Assembly (NCBI GenBank): GCA_007123655.1
Contig: SKKR01000131.1
Location: 1-7,773 of the forward strand
DNA from: Thermomicrobiaceae bacterium
Lineage (GTDB): Bacteria; Chloroflexota; Chloroflexia; Thermomicrobiales; Thermomicrobiaceae
DNA: 7,773 nt
Direction: 5' to 3'
The position numbers and the translations under genes were made by a program. Below, piece after piece: positions 1 through 5,868 of the stretch. The notes under the pieces were generated by a model. That model was given only the letters and a program-made list of their open reading frames with translations, had not been told where the DNA came from and ran no database searches. Each line of letters begins with the position of its first letter. Positions within the stretch are counted from its first letter, which is position 1.

Positions 1-107
1 CAAACGAGTGTGCGATAGTGGTGGCCGTGTCTGACCGTCCGGTGAGCGCCGGACTCGACGTGAGGATGTCAACAAGTTCGCCAGCTTGGGCCAGCGAGGG
101 CGCGAGC

Positions 108-1016
108 ATGAAGACACTCGAGTGTCAGTTCGAAAGTGACGGAACCACCTGCGCCGGGACCCTGGTTCACCCGGACGCCGGACCAGACCCGCCTGTGATC
201 ATCATAGCGCATGGCTTCGGGGCGATCCGCGAGGCGAGGCTGCCTGCGTTTGCAGAACGGTTCACCGCTGCGGGGTATGCTGCCTTCCTGTTCGATTACC
301 GCACGTTCGGCGGCAGCGAGGGCGAGCCGCGCCACTGGGTACATCCCGGAAGGCAGCTGGAGGACTGGAACGCCGCGATCCGCTACGTGAGAAGTCGGCC
401 GGACATCTACCCGGAAGGATTGATCCTCTGGGGAACGTCGTTCTCGGGCGGGCACGTCCTGCATCTTGCCGCTTCGGAAGACGCGTTCGCGGCGGTCATC
501 GCCCAGATCCCGCACGTGAGCGGCCCGGCGACTGTGCGACCGGTCCCGCTTTCAACGGTGATCAAGACGTCGCTGGCCGGGATCGGTGACACCCTGGCTT
601 CCCTGTTCGGCCAAACCATTTACCGACCGATCTCCGGAGAGCCTGGTTCCTGCGCCGCGGTTACCGGGGACAATGCCGTCGAATCCTATCGCCGGCTTAT
701 CCCGGACGGGGCAGCCTGGACCAACCGCGTGCTGTCACGTTCGTTCCTGCAGGTCCCGCTCTACAGTCCACGCCGTGGCGCGTGCCGGATCTCCGCGCCG
801 GTGCTGATGGTCACTGCCAGACACGATTCCGTCGTCCCGGCATCGGCCGCGGTCCGAACGGCCCGAAGAATTCCCGACTGTGAACTCAACATACTCGATG
901 CCGACCACTTCGAGCCGTACTTCGGCGAGATGTTCGAACGAAACATCGCGCTGCAGATCGAGTTTCTCCGGAGACGCGTCCCGGTCGGGGCCGGCGCCAA
1001 CGAGCCTGGCAACTGA
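108..1016 (+). CDS. alpha/beta hydrolase (serine hydrolase, DLH/lysophospholipase-like)
   Basis: This is a cytoplasmic alpha/beta hydrolase of 302 residues whose substrate cannot be told from sequence; an ester or peptide-ester bond is likely. An oxyanion-hole motif HGFG lies at residues 35-38, the nucleophile elbow GTSFSG at 109-114 with Ser111, a candidate acid Asp240 in RHDSVVP, and a candidate base His267 in DADHFEPY. The full catalytic triad is therefore present in the canonical order. Between the elbow and the acid is a lid-like insertion of roughly 80 residues. I chose ATG at 108 because GAGGG at 96-100 lies 7 bases upstream and the core strand begins soon after. A GTG at 18 in the same frame would add 30 residues with no hydrolase similarity. 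No signal peptide is evident. The gene ends 42 bp from the stop of the convergent metallopeptidase. The fold is near certain; the substrate is unknown. Confidence 0.9.
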   Translation: MKTLECQFESDGTTCAGTLVHPDAGPDPPVIIIAHGFGAIREARLPAFAERFTAAGYAAFLFDYRTFGGSEGEPRHWVHPGRQLEDWNAAIRYVRSRPDIYPEGLILWGTSFSGGHVLHLAASEDAFAAVIAQIPHVSGPATVRPVPLSTVIKTSLAGIGDTLASLFGQTIYRPISGEPGSCAAVTGDNAVESYRRLIPDGAAWTNRVLSRSFLQVPLYSPRRGACRISAPVLMVTARHDSVVPASAAVRTARRIPDCELNILDADHFEPYFGEMFERNIALQIEFLRRRVPVGAGANEPGN

Positions 1017-1058
1017 GACGACATTGACACCCAGAACGGTATTCTCTCCGGACGATGT

Positions 1059-2531
1059 CTACGGCCAGCTCACACCGTCATCCAGTGGCCAGATCGGCCG
1101 CTCCAGCCGTTTGTAGTTGAACGTCGACAGATCCGCCGATACCAGCCCGGGTGTGTCCGCCCGGATGATCCGATGGGCGATCGGCGCGAACCCGGCCCGG
1201 AAGTGATTGCTCGATTTGATCGCGACGAACTTGTAGCGAGTAACGTCGATGCCATGCAGGCGGAAGACTTCGTCGTCAAGCGTCTGGGTGCGGATGGTGG
1301 AGACGATAACGTCGATCCCGTTGATCACCAGCCGTGCCATCCGTCCCAGGTCCACGCGGCGCCCGCGTCCCATCGGCGACTGCTGAATAAATCGCCCGTC
1401 GGTCAGGCTCTTGACGTACGCCCCGGATTCGATCGGTTCTCCGTGCAGCGGCTCCTTTTTACCGCCCAGTCGAACGTTGATCGTCACGCCGACCCCCGCA
1501 TCATGCGCCTGGACAACCGTTTCCGGATCGTGTATGAACCCGAAGCAGGCATCCTGCAGGTTGGCCTCGATCATGGCTCGCAGCAGGTGCGTGCCGTCCC
1601 CTGGCCCGCCGCCGCCGGGGTTGTCCGCTTTTTCGTTGATCACCACCGGGCGTCCGTCGTCCTCCATTGCCATCCTGAATACGGTGTCCGGCGGGTTGAT
1701 CTCTGGGCGGAACTCCTCGCGGCGATCCCAGATCGTACTGGCCACGTCCTCACTGATCTTCTTCGCCTTTTCCGGGTCGTTGTTCGTCATGGCCAGCACG
1801 CTCACGCCAACTCGCGGGATGTCCGCCGGGGCAAAGCCGTGAAAGAATGTGCAATCGATTACGTCGTCCTGCTTCTCCCACTCCCAGCAGATCTCGTTGA
1901 TATCCTTCGCCGGGCTGAGATCCGTCGTCGTCGATGGCAGCATCATAGGTAGGTGGGTCAGATGCATCGCCGGCTTAACCTCGCCGGACGCGATCTTCGG
2001 GAGCATCTCCACCGCTTCGACGCCGCGATCGTAGGAATCCGTATGCGGGTAAAGGTTGACGCCGAACAGGGCGTCCGCGTTGTCAAGCGAATCCTGGAAG
2101 ATGTTGCCGTGCAGGTCAAGTGTGACCACGATCGGCATCTCCGGACCGTAGTGGTCCCGGACGCGCTTGATCGTATGGCTCTCGATGTCGTCGATGCCTT
2201 CCGTGACACCGGCGCCGTGGAGCGTCAGCACTACGCCATCGACCTCTCCCGCCTCTTCGAGACGCGTCAACAGACGGTTTTCCATCTCATCGAACGCATC
2301 CCGGGCGATGATCGCGGAAGGCGTCGCGCTGGCATAGAACGTCGGGACGAGTTCGAAGCCAAGCCGGTCGCAGGCGTCGATGATCCCACCCTGATAGCTC
2401 CGCACGCCGCGATTCTTCTCGATGATCTCCTGGCCTTCGGCCCATTCTCGCTCCTGAAAGCCGTCCAGGCCGGTCTTACCGCTGCAGAAAGTGTTGGTCT
2501 CGTGGCTGATTCCACCCATCGCAATGCGCAT
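1059..2531 (-). CDS. M81 family metallopeptidase (MlrC-like)
   Basis: The 490-residue product has the full length and both domains of the M81 family, named after MlrC, which cleaves linearised microcystin in Sphingomonas. Most homologues occur without a microcystin pathway, so the natural substrate here is unknown, probably a small peptide or amide. The N-terminal domain (about 1-290) opens with the family hallmark GGISHETNTF (6-15). Candidate zinc ligands and active-site residues are His105 in LTLHGAG, Asp139 and His141 in TLDLHGN, and His163 in YPHTDSYDRG. The C-terminal domain starts near residue 300 with DNPGGGGPGDG and runs to the end. The ATG start gives MRIAMGG, usual for the family; a loosely placed AAAGGG (plus-strand 2543-2548) lies 11 bases upstream. 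There is no signal peptide. It is transcribed away from the toxin-antitoxin pair and converges with the hydrolase. No other mlr gene is present, so microcystin degradation should not be assumed. Confidence 0.95.
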   Translation of the reverse strand: MRIAMGGISHETNTFCSGKTGLDGFQEREWAEGQEIIEKNRGVRSYQGGIIDACDRLGFELVPTFYASATPSAIIARDAFDEMENRLLTRLEEAGEVDGVVLTLHGAGVTEGIDDIESHTIKRVRDHYGPEMPIVVTLDLHGNIFQDSLDNADALFGVNLYPHTDSYDRGVEAVEMLPKIASGEVKPAMHLTHLPMMLPSTTTDLSPAKDINEICWEWEKQDDVIDCTFFHGFAPADIPRVGVSVLAMTNNDPEKAKKISEDVASTIWDRREEFRPEINPPDTVFRMAMEDDGRPVVINEKADNPGGGGPGDGTHLLRAMIEANLQDACFGFIHDPETVVQAHDAGVGVTINVRLGGKKEPLHGEPIESGAYVKSLTDGRFIQQSPMGRGRRVDLGRMARLVINGIDVIVSTIRTQTLDDEVFRLHGIDVTRYKFVAIKSSNHFRAGFAPIAHRIIRADTPGLVSADLSTFNYKRLERPIWPLDDGVSWP

Positions 2532-2582
2532 ACGTGTTCAGACCCTTTCACGCGTCGGCTCGCTGGAACCATTCTGCTCTGC

Positions 2583-2610
2583 ATGCTAACAGGTGTCGGA
2601 GTCGCGGCAA
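2583..2610 (-). promoter_or_regulatory. possible sigma-70 promoter of the M81 gene
   Basis: Read on the minus strand, TTGCCG (plus 2605-2610) and TAGCAT (plus 2583-2588) are 16 bp apart and match 4 of 6 consensus bases each. They lie about 50 bp upstream of the metallopeptidase start. This is a weak match and is offered only as the best candidate in the divergent gap. Confidence 0.25.
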
Positions 2611-2655
2611 GAGTGCCTGGCATGCCCCGGTGCGTCGAAGTCCGGTTCTCGTTCC

Positions 2656-2664
2656 TGTTAGAAT
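2656..2664 (+). promoter_or_regulatory. extended -10 promoter of the toxin-antitoxin operon
   Basis: TGTTAGAAT fits the extended -10 pattern TGn followed by a hexamer (TAGAAT, 2659-2664). There is no good -35 box, as is common for extended -10 promoters. It predicts a transcript starting near 2671 with a leader of about 24 bases that carries the SD at 2680-2688. Confidence 0.45.
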
Positions 2665-2681
2665 ACCGGCACTGATACTAA
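2658..2681 (+). promoter_or_regulatory. candidate antitoxin operator (inverted repeat)
   Basis: TTAGAAT (2658-2664) and ATACTAA (2675-2681) form an inverted repeat with one mismatch around a 10-base centre. It covers the -10 box and likely start point. Phd/YefM antitoxins usually repress their own promoter by binding such repeats, so autoregulation is inferred. Confidence 0.35.
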
Positions 2682-2688
2682 AGGAGGT
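2680..2688 (+). promoter_or_regulatory. strong ribosome binding site of the antitoxin
   Basis: AAAGGAGGT is a near-perfect SD sequence six bases before the ATG at 2695. It fixes the start, and is much stronger than the site in front of the toxin, which fits antitoxin excess. Confidence 0.8.
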
Positions 2689-2694
2689 GCCAGC

Positions 2695-2958
2695 ATGCGT
2701 TCCATCCCCGCCCGGGAGATCAAGCGTCGCGGTATCGGCGCAGTCGATGAACAGTTGAAAAAGGGTCCGGTCTATGTCATCAGGAACGACGAACCGGCCT
2801 ATGTCGTCCTGAGCCGCGAGCAGTACGAAGATCTGCTTGAAGACTATGAAGAATCGCTTGAACAACAGGTCCGCGCATCGGAAGCCGACCTTCAAGCGGG
2901 TCGAACACGCCGGGTCACTGCCGAACAACTGACAAAGGAGTTTGGGCTGCGCGAGTGA
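2695..2958 (+). CDS. type II antitoxin, Phd/YefM family
   Basis: This 87-residue protein is the antitoxin of a two-gene type II system. It should bind and neutralise the toxin encoded next, and bind operator DNA as a dimer. Residues 1-50 match the Phd/YefM DNA-binding fold: an N-terminal MRSIPAREIKRRG helix, then the strand pattern GPVYVIRNDEPAYVVLS (24-40) and the YEDLLEDYEE helix. Residues from about 50 to the end are charged and probably unfolded until they wrap the toxin, as is usual in the family. The start is set by a strong SD. Its TGA overlaps the toxin GTG by four bases, so the two are translationally coupled. The family call is secure; the toxin pairing rests on the overlap. Confidence 0.9.
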   Translation: MRSIPAREIKRRGIGAVDEQLKKGPVYVIRNDEPAYVVLSREQYEDLLEDYEESLEQQVRASEADLQAGRTRRVTAEQLTKEFGLRE

Positions 2959-3233
2959 CGTTCGAGATCTACACGACCACTACTTTTGAGCGGAACCTCA
3001 GAAAATTTCTTCGCAAGCACCCGGAGCTTGCGGAGCGAGTCGATCAGGTCATCACCGATCTTCAAGAGAATCCATGGCAACCACACTTGCGGCTCCATGC
3101 GCTCAGTGGAAGCATGAGCGGATACCACGCGGTACGGATTGACTATTCCCGACGAATTGTGCTGGCGTTACGGGTTCGGGAGCGGCAGATCATACTGGCG
3201 GCTATCGGCACTCATGACGAGGTTTACCGCTAG
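2955..3233 (+). CDS. type II toxin, RelE/ParE superfamily
   Basis: The 92-residue basic protein has the RelE/ParE pattern: two N-terminal helices rich in Arg and Lys (FERNLRKFLRKHPELAERVDQVI), the conserved L..LSGSMSGYHAVRIDY segment at 47-64 with Arg61, and a C-terminal strand ending IGTHDEVYR. The length and the ends of the C-terminal motif (His87, Tyr91) resemble YafQ (catalytic His87, Phe91 in E. coli). The other YafQ histidine near 63 is Arg here, as in RelE. It is most likely a ribosome-dependent mRNA endonuclease, but a gyrase-directed ParE activity cannot be excluded from sequence. The GTG start lies inside the antitoxin stop (GTGA). The only SD-like site, AAAGGAG at 2934-2940, is 14 bases away, so translation probably depends on coupling. 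No truncation is seen, so the toxin looks active. Confidence 0.9.
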   Translation: MTFEIYTTTTFERNLRKFLRKHPELAERVDQVITDLQENPWQPHLRLHALSGSMSGYHAVRIDYSRRIVLALRVRERQIILAAIGTHDEVYR

Positions 3234-3285
3234 CGCAGCGATCGTGGCTGGCCGGTCCCGCGAAAACTGCCCCACGCGTACCGAT

Positions 3286-3292
3286 AAGGAGG
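3286..3292 (+). promoter_or_regulatory. strong ribosome binding site of the dehydrogenase
   Basis: AAGGAGG stands seven bases before the ATG at 3300 and decides that start. No clear promoter was found in the 66-base gap after the toxin, so read-through from the toxin-antitoxin operon is possible. Confidence 0.75.
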
Positions 3293-3299
3293 AATTGCT

Positions 3300-4064
3300 A
3301 TGTCCGATGACCAGCGCGTCGCACTCGTCACCGGCGGCGCCAGCGGGATCGGCAGAGCATGCGCCGCAGGCCTGGCGCGTGACGGTCACCGCGTAATGAT
3401 TGCCGACCTCGATCAACAGCGCGGGGAAACGAGCGCGGCCGAACTCGGCGTTTCGTTCATCCGGGCTGACCTCGCAACACGCGAGGGATGTCGCTCGGCG
3501 ATCGACGAGACGGTCAGGGAGCTCGGTCCGGTGCAGGTTCTCGTCAACAACGCAGGATTTCAGCACATCGATTCCATCGAAGAGTTCCCGGAGGACGTCT
3601 GGGACCAACTGCATGCGCTCATGCTCACAGCTCCCTTTCTGCTCATGAAGTACGCCTGGCCGGGTATGCGTGAGGCGGGGTGGGGCCGTGTCGTCAACAT
3701 ATCTTCGATCCACGGCCTCGTGGCCTCCCCGTTCAAACCGGCCTACGTGGCGGCAAAACACGGGTTGATCGGGCTCACCCGCGCCGGTGCAATCGAAGGC
3801 GGGCCCCAGGGCATTACGGTCAACGCGGTCTGTCCGGGCTTCACCCGCACGCCGCTCACTGAGGGGCAGATCGACGACCTCGCGCGCTCCATGAACGTCA
3901 GTCCGGAGGAAGCGCTGGAGCAGTCGATGCTGGCGCCGGCCGCGATCAAACGTGCCCTGGAACCTGATGAAGTCGCCGATGTCGTCTGCTATCTGGCATC
4001 GGACCGTGCCGGAGGCGTTACCGGCGCCACCTGGCAGATCGACCTTGGCTGGACGGCCCGCTGA
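3300..4064 (+). CDS. bdhA: 3-hydroxybutyrate dehydrogenase (SDR family)
   Basis: This 254-residue short-chain dehydrogenase most likely oxidises (R)-3-hydroxybutyrate to acetoacetate with NAD+ in polyhydroxybutyrate or ketone-body use. The Rossmann motif TGGASGIG is at 11-18 and Asp36 ends the second strand, which favours NAD over NADP. NNAG is at 83-86, and Ser136, Tyr149 and Lys153 form the catalytic core. Residues known to hold substrate in Pseudomonas fragi enzyme (Gln94, Ser142, His144, Lys152, Tyr155, Gln196, Trp257) all match here at a constant offset of six: Gln88, Ser136, His138, Lys146, Tyr149, Gln190, Trp251. That is strong support for the specific function. The oddity is Met108 where the SDR catalytic tetrad has Asn (Asn114 in P. 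fragi). I recall related actinobacterial proteins with a similar MLTAPF segment, so this may be a lineage trait. It stands 66 bp after the toxin and has its own strong SD. Confidence 0.9.
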   Translation: MSDDQRVALVTGGASGIGRACAAGLARDGHRVMIADLDQQRGETSAAELGVSFIRADLATREGCRSAIDETVRELGPVQVLVNNAGFQHIDSIEEFPEDVWDQLHALMLTAPFLLMKYAWPGMREAGWGRVVNISSIHGLVASPFKPAYVAAKHGLIGLTRAGAIEGGPQGITVNAVCPGFTRTPLTEGQIDDLARSMNVSPEEALEQSMLAPAAIKRALEPDEVADVVCYLASDRAGGVTGATWQIDLGWTAR

Positions 4065-4212
4065 CCAGCACACCAGTCGAGCGATGAAGGTCATCCGGGC
4101 CGCCAACGACCGGCTTTTGCCACCGCTCCGGCCCCTTCCGACTTAACCTCCTGCTCCGGTGAGAACATCCGGGCCGTGGAATCCCCGTTCGTTCGTCGAT
4201 GTGGCACGCAGG

Positions 4213-4241
4213 GTGCGTCGTTCGCGGGTCGAACGGTGCAT
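4213..4241 (+). repeat. hairpin in the gap before the acidic protein gene
   Basis: An inverted repeat with arms 4213-4224 and 4230-4241 and a CGGGT loop could form a 12-pair RNA stem with three G-U pairs; the inner six pairs (CGTTCG/CGAACG) are perfect. No T-run follows. It could end the dehydrogenase transcript or lie in the leader of the next gene. The rest of 4065-4310 shows no gene or clear promoter. Confidence 0.3.
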
Positions 4242-4310
4242 GCGTCCGATAGGCGGCAAATCGTCCGCCGGTCGAGCCGACTTGAACAGGACGGAAAGGG
4301 ACGTACGAAT

Positions 4311-4667
4311 ATGCGCAAGTTCGCGAAAATCGGGCTGATCACCGTACTGGCGATGTTGCTCTGGGTTCCGGCCGCGGCAGCGTCGACGGACGGAGGAGGC
4401 ACCGGCAGCGGCGATCTGATCGCTGCGGAGCATGAAGACGATGACGACGCCATGACGGATGACGATGAAATGGTCACTGACGACGACGATACCGACGCAG
4501 TGACAGACGACACGGCCACCGACGATGCCGACGAACCCGGTGTACCGGCTGCCGGTGCTGGTGGCGCGGCTGCCGCCGGTGGGACCAGTCTCATGCTGAT
4601 CGGTGGTATCGTTGCGTTCCTGAGTGCCACGGCGGCAGGCGTATTCGCTGTCTTCCGCCGGAGCTAA
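4311..4667 (+). CDS. small secreted acidic protein with C-terminal membrane anchor, possible sortase substrate
   Basis: I do not recognise a family for this 118-residue protein. Residues 1-24 form a clear Sec signal peptide: basic MRKFAK, a hydrophobic core, and a likely cut after AAAA at 24. Residues 40-75 are extremely acidic, with 21 Asp or Glu out of 36, in loose repeats of a TDDD(D/E) unit. After VPAAG (78-82) and a Gly/Ala-rich linker comes a hydrophobic segment at about 92-115, then RRS at the end. This order (signal peptide, exposed domain, short motif, hydrophobic span, basic tail) is that of sortase substrates, and a sortase gene follows 210 bp downstream. VPAAG is only loosely like LPxTG, so simple membrane anchoring is the main alternative. 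The acidic part might bind cations such as calcium, which is speculation. ATG at 4311 is preferred over an upstream in-frame start at 4176 because GGAAAGGG (4293-4300) precedes it and it gives a proper signal peptide. Confidence 0.75.
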   Translation: MRKFAKIGLITVLAMLLWVPAAAASTDGGGTGSGDLIAAEHEDDDDAMTDDDEMVTDDDDTDAVTDDTATDDADEPGVPAAGAGGAAAAGGTSLMLIGGIVAFLSATAAGVFAVFRRS

Positions 4668-4708
4668 CACGTCTCACCAGACACCAGACCAGCATGCACC
4701 TGTATGAA

Positions 4709-4739
4709 GTGGGCGGGTACCGGAGCGGTGCCCGTCCAC
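4709..4739 (+). terminator. strong hairpin, likely terminator after the acidic protein gene
   Basis: Arms 4709-4722 and 4726-4739 pair over 14 positions with no mismatch and only two G-U pairs, around a GAG loop. It lies 41 bp after the stop codon of the acidic protein. No T-run follows, so it may act as a non-canonical terminator or as a transcript-stabilising 3' end. Confidence 0.55.
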
Positions 4740-4828
4740 GTCTGAGCTGGACAATGATCAGTGCAAAACAAGACCATTGCCGTGGCGTTTCATCAGAGGC
4801 GGATTCGTATCGGATGGCTCTCGCTGTG

Positions 4829-4834
4829 TATGAT
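4829..4834 (+). promoter_or_regulatory. -10 box of a possible sortase promoter
   Basis: TATGAT matches five of six bases of the -10 consensus and lies 42 bp before the sortase start. The -35 region is poor (TTCGTA at 4804-4809, 19 bp spacer). The hairpin at 4709-4739 upstream makes a separate promoter here plausible. Confidence 0.4.
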
Positions 4835-4843
4835 CTCTAGAGA
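4834..4843 (+). promoter_or_regulatory. 10-bp palindrome at the predicted sortase transcription start
   Basis: TCTCTAGAGA is a perfect palindrome that begins at the last base of the candidate -10 box and covers the expected start point. Its place suits a repressor site, but ten bases can arise by chance. Confidence 0.25.
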
Positions 4844-4876
4844 AACGATTTTCAGGGAGCCGGGAAGTACCAAACT

Positions 4877-5587
4877 GTGACACGCGATCTTGAACTCAAA
4901 CTCGTGACGCTCGTATTCGGCATCCTGGCCCTGGTGGCGATGGGTGCTTGCTCGGCAGCCGGGACAACGCAAAATGCCCCGGAAATCGCCGAACCGCGCG
5001 TGACGTCCACGCCCGAACCGGAACCAACCATCACGGCGACCGCGGAACCGCAGCCGACACCAGAAGCAACCGAGGAACCGGCGGGCGATGCCGGCACGGA
5101 TCACGAGGCGACAGATCATGACGAGTTCGAGGTGACCGGGAAGCCGGCCGAACTCCACATCGACAAGATCGACGTCTCCACGATCTTCGAGCACGTCGGA
5201 CTCACCGACGACGGCGCCATGGACGTGCCCGAGGGCTGGGACAATGTCGCCTGGTATGAACCAGGGACCCTTCCCGGTAGTATCGGCAATGCCGTTGTCG
5301 CCGGTCACTTCGATTCGCCGACCGGCCCGGCGATCTTCTACGAACTCAACGAACTCGATCTTGGAGACCATGTAACGGTCGTCACCGACGAGGGCGAGGA
5401 GCTGACGTTCGAGGTGATCGAGATCGAACTTGTCCACGCGGATGAGGCACCGCTCAAGAAGATCTTCGGTGAGAGCGACGATCGCAACCTCAACCTGATT
5501 ACATGTGACGGCATCTGGGACCGGAACGCCAACATGTACGACCAGCGACTGATCGTCTACACCACACTGGTGGGCGCCCAGGCGTAA
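4877..5587 (+). CDS. class F-like sortase, possibly lipid-anchored
   Basis: This 236-residue protein is a sortase, a cysteine transpeptidase outside the membrane that cleaves a sorting signal and links proteins to the cell surface. The catalytic domain (about 90-232) keeps all three key residues: His144 in VVAGHFD, Cys210 in LNLITCDG and Arg224 in YDQRLIVY. The pattern resembles class F sortases: LHIDKIDV, then GAMDVP, WYEPGTLPGS, the GHFD strand and the L.L.TC strand. Residues 1-25 form a signal or anchor segment ending in AMGAC; Cys25 could be a lipidation site, though Met at -3 is not ideal. Residues 35-85 are a Thr/Pro/Glu-rich stalk. The GTG start is 9 bases after GGGAAG (4862-4867) and gives a proper N-terminus. 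The acidic membrane-tailed protein just upstream is the obvious candidate substrate. The sortase fold is certain; class and lipid anchoring are less so. Confidence 0.9.
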   Translation: MTRDLELKLVTLVFGILALVAMGACSAAGTTQNAPEIAEPRVTSTPEPEPTITATAEPQPTPEATEEPAGDAGTDHEATDHDEFEVTGKPAELHIDKIDVSTIFEHVGLTDDGAMDVPEGWDNVAWYEPGTLPGSIGNAVVAGHFDSPTGPAIFYELNELDLGDHVTVVTDEGEELTFEVIEIELVHADEAPLKKIFGESDDRNLNLITCDGIWDRNANMYDQRLIVYTTLVGAQA

Positions 5588-5611
5588 CTTCGGCGACCGG
5601 GAACTCAGGGA

Positions 5612-5633
5612 CGCTGGGGCCGACCCGCCAGCG
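5612..5633 (+). terminator. weak hairpin after the sortase gene
   Basis: CGCTGG (5612-5617) and CCAGCG (5628-5633) pair perfectly over six bases around a 10-base loop, 24 bp after the sortase stop. There is no T-run, so terminator function is only a guess from position. Confidence 0.3.
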
Positions 5634-5823
5634 GGACTCTCGACTCGAGAACCACCGGTGAATGTCACACGCCCCCTTCGCGAATGCCTGACCCTCGCTC
5701 CAGCACGACGAACACGCATCATGCCGGCAATGAAACGGTCCCTGCCTTTCGGTTACCCGTCATCATCCCCCATGTCCGGAATCCGGCACCACTTGCACTT
5801 CGAAAATGACGCTTTAGCCACTA

Positions 5824-5845
5824 TGCGCCCGCTGGAACGGGCGCA
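5824..5845 (+). terminator. GC-rich hairpin upstream of the exporter promoter
   Basis: TGCGCCCG (5824-5831) and CGGGCGCA (5838-5845) form a perfect 8-pair stem with a CTGGAA loop. A moderately T-rich stretch (GTTTCTTCTC, 5857-5866) follows. It could stop read-through into the exporter promoter, which starts 35 bp further on. Confidence 0.35.
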
Positions 5846-5868
5846 GGAACGTTGACGTTTCTTCTCGC

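Noticed and set aside
1..17. Possible tail of an upstream gene ending in TAG near the left edge
   Set aside because: Only five codons precede the stop at 16-18, far too few to support a gene.
18..107. N-terminal extension of the hydrolase from GTG at 18
   Set aside because: The 30 extra residues show no hydrolase pattern or signal peptide, and the ATG at 108 has a good SD.
1173..1952. Long plus-strand ORF opposite the M81 gene
   Set aside because: It is a codon-bias shadow of the metallopeptidase in high-GC DNA; its translation shows no domain and no SD precedes it.
1059..2531. Microcystin degradation cluster
   Set aside because: Only an M81 homologue is present, with no mlrA, mlrB or mlrD nearby; M81 proteins are widespread outside that pathway.
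3168..4106. 312-residue minus-strand ORF opposite the dehydrogenase
   Set aside because: It lies wholly antisense to a clear SDR gene and the end of the toxin, and its translation is Arg-rich without recognisable motifs.
4092..4176. 11-bp direct repeat CATCCGGGCCG at 4092-4102 and 4166-4176
   Set aside because: Repeats of this length in GC-rich DNA are expected by chance over a window of this size, and no structure supports an attachment site or element.
4282..4310. TTGAAC ... TACGAA as a promoter for the acidic protein
   Set aside because: The -10 candidate would touch the start codon, leaving no leader and placing the SD upstream of the transcript.
4793..5722. 309-residue minus-strand ORF opposite the sortase
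   Set aside because: Antisense shadow of the sortase; the Arg/Gly-rich translation has no domain pattern, while the sortase keeps its catalytic His, Cys and Arg.
5658..5855. 65-codon ORF in the gap before the exporter
   Set aside because: It has no SD and no recognisable composition or pattern, and its 3' end overlaps a hairpin.
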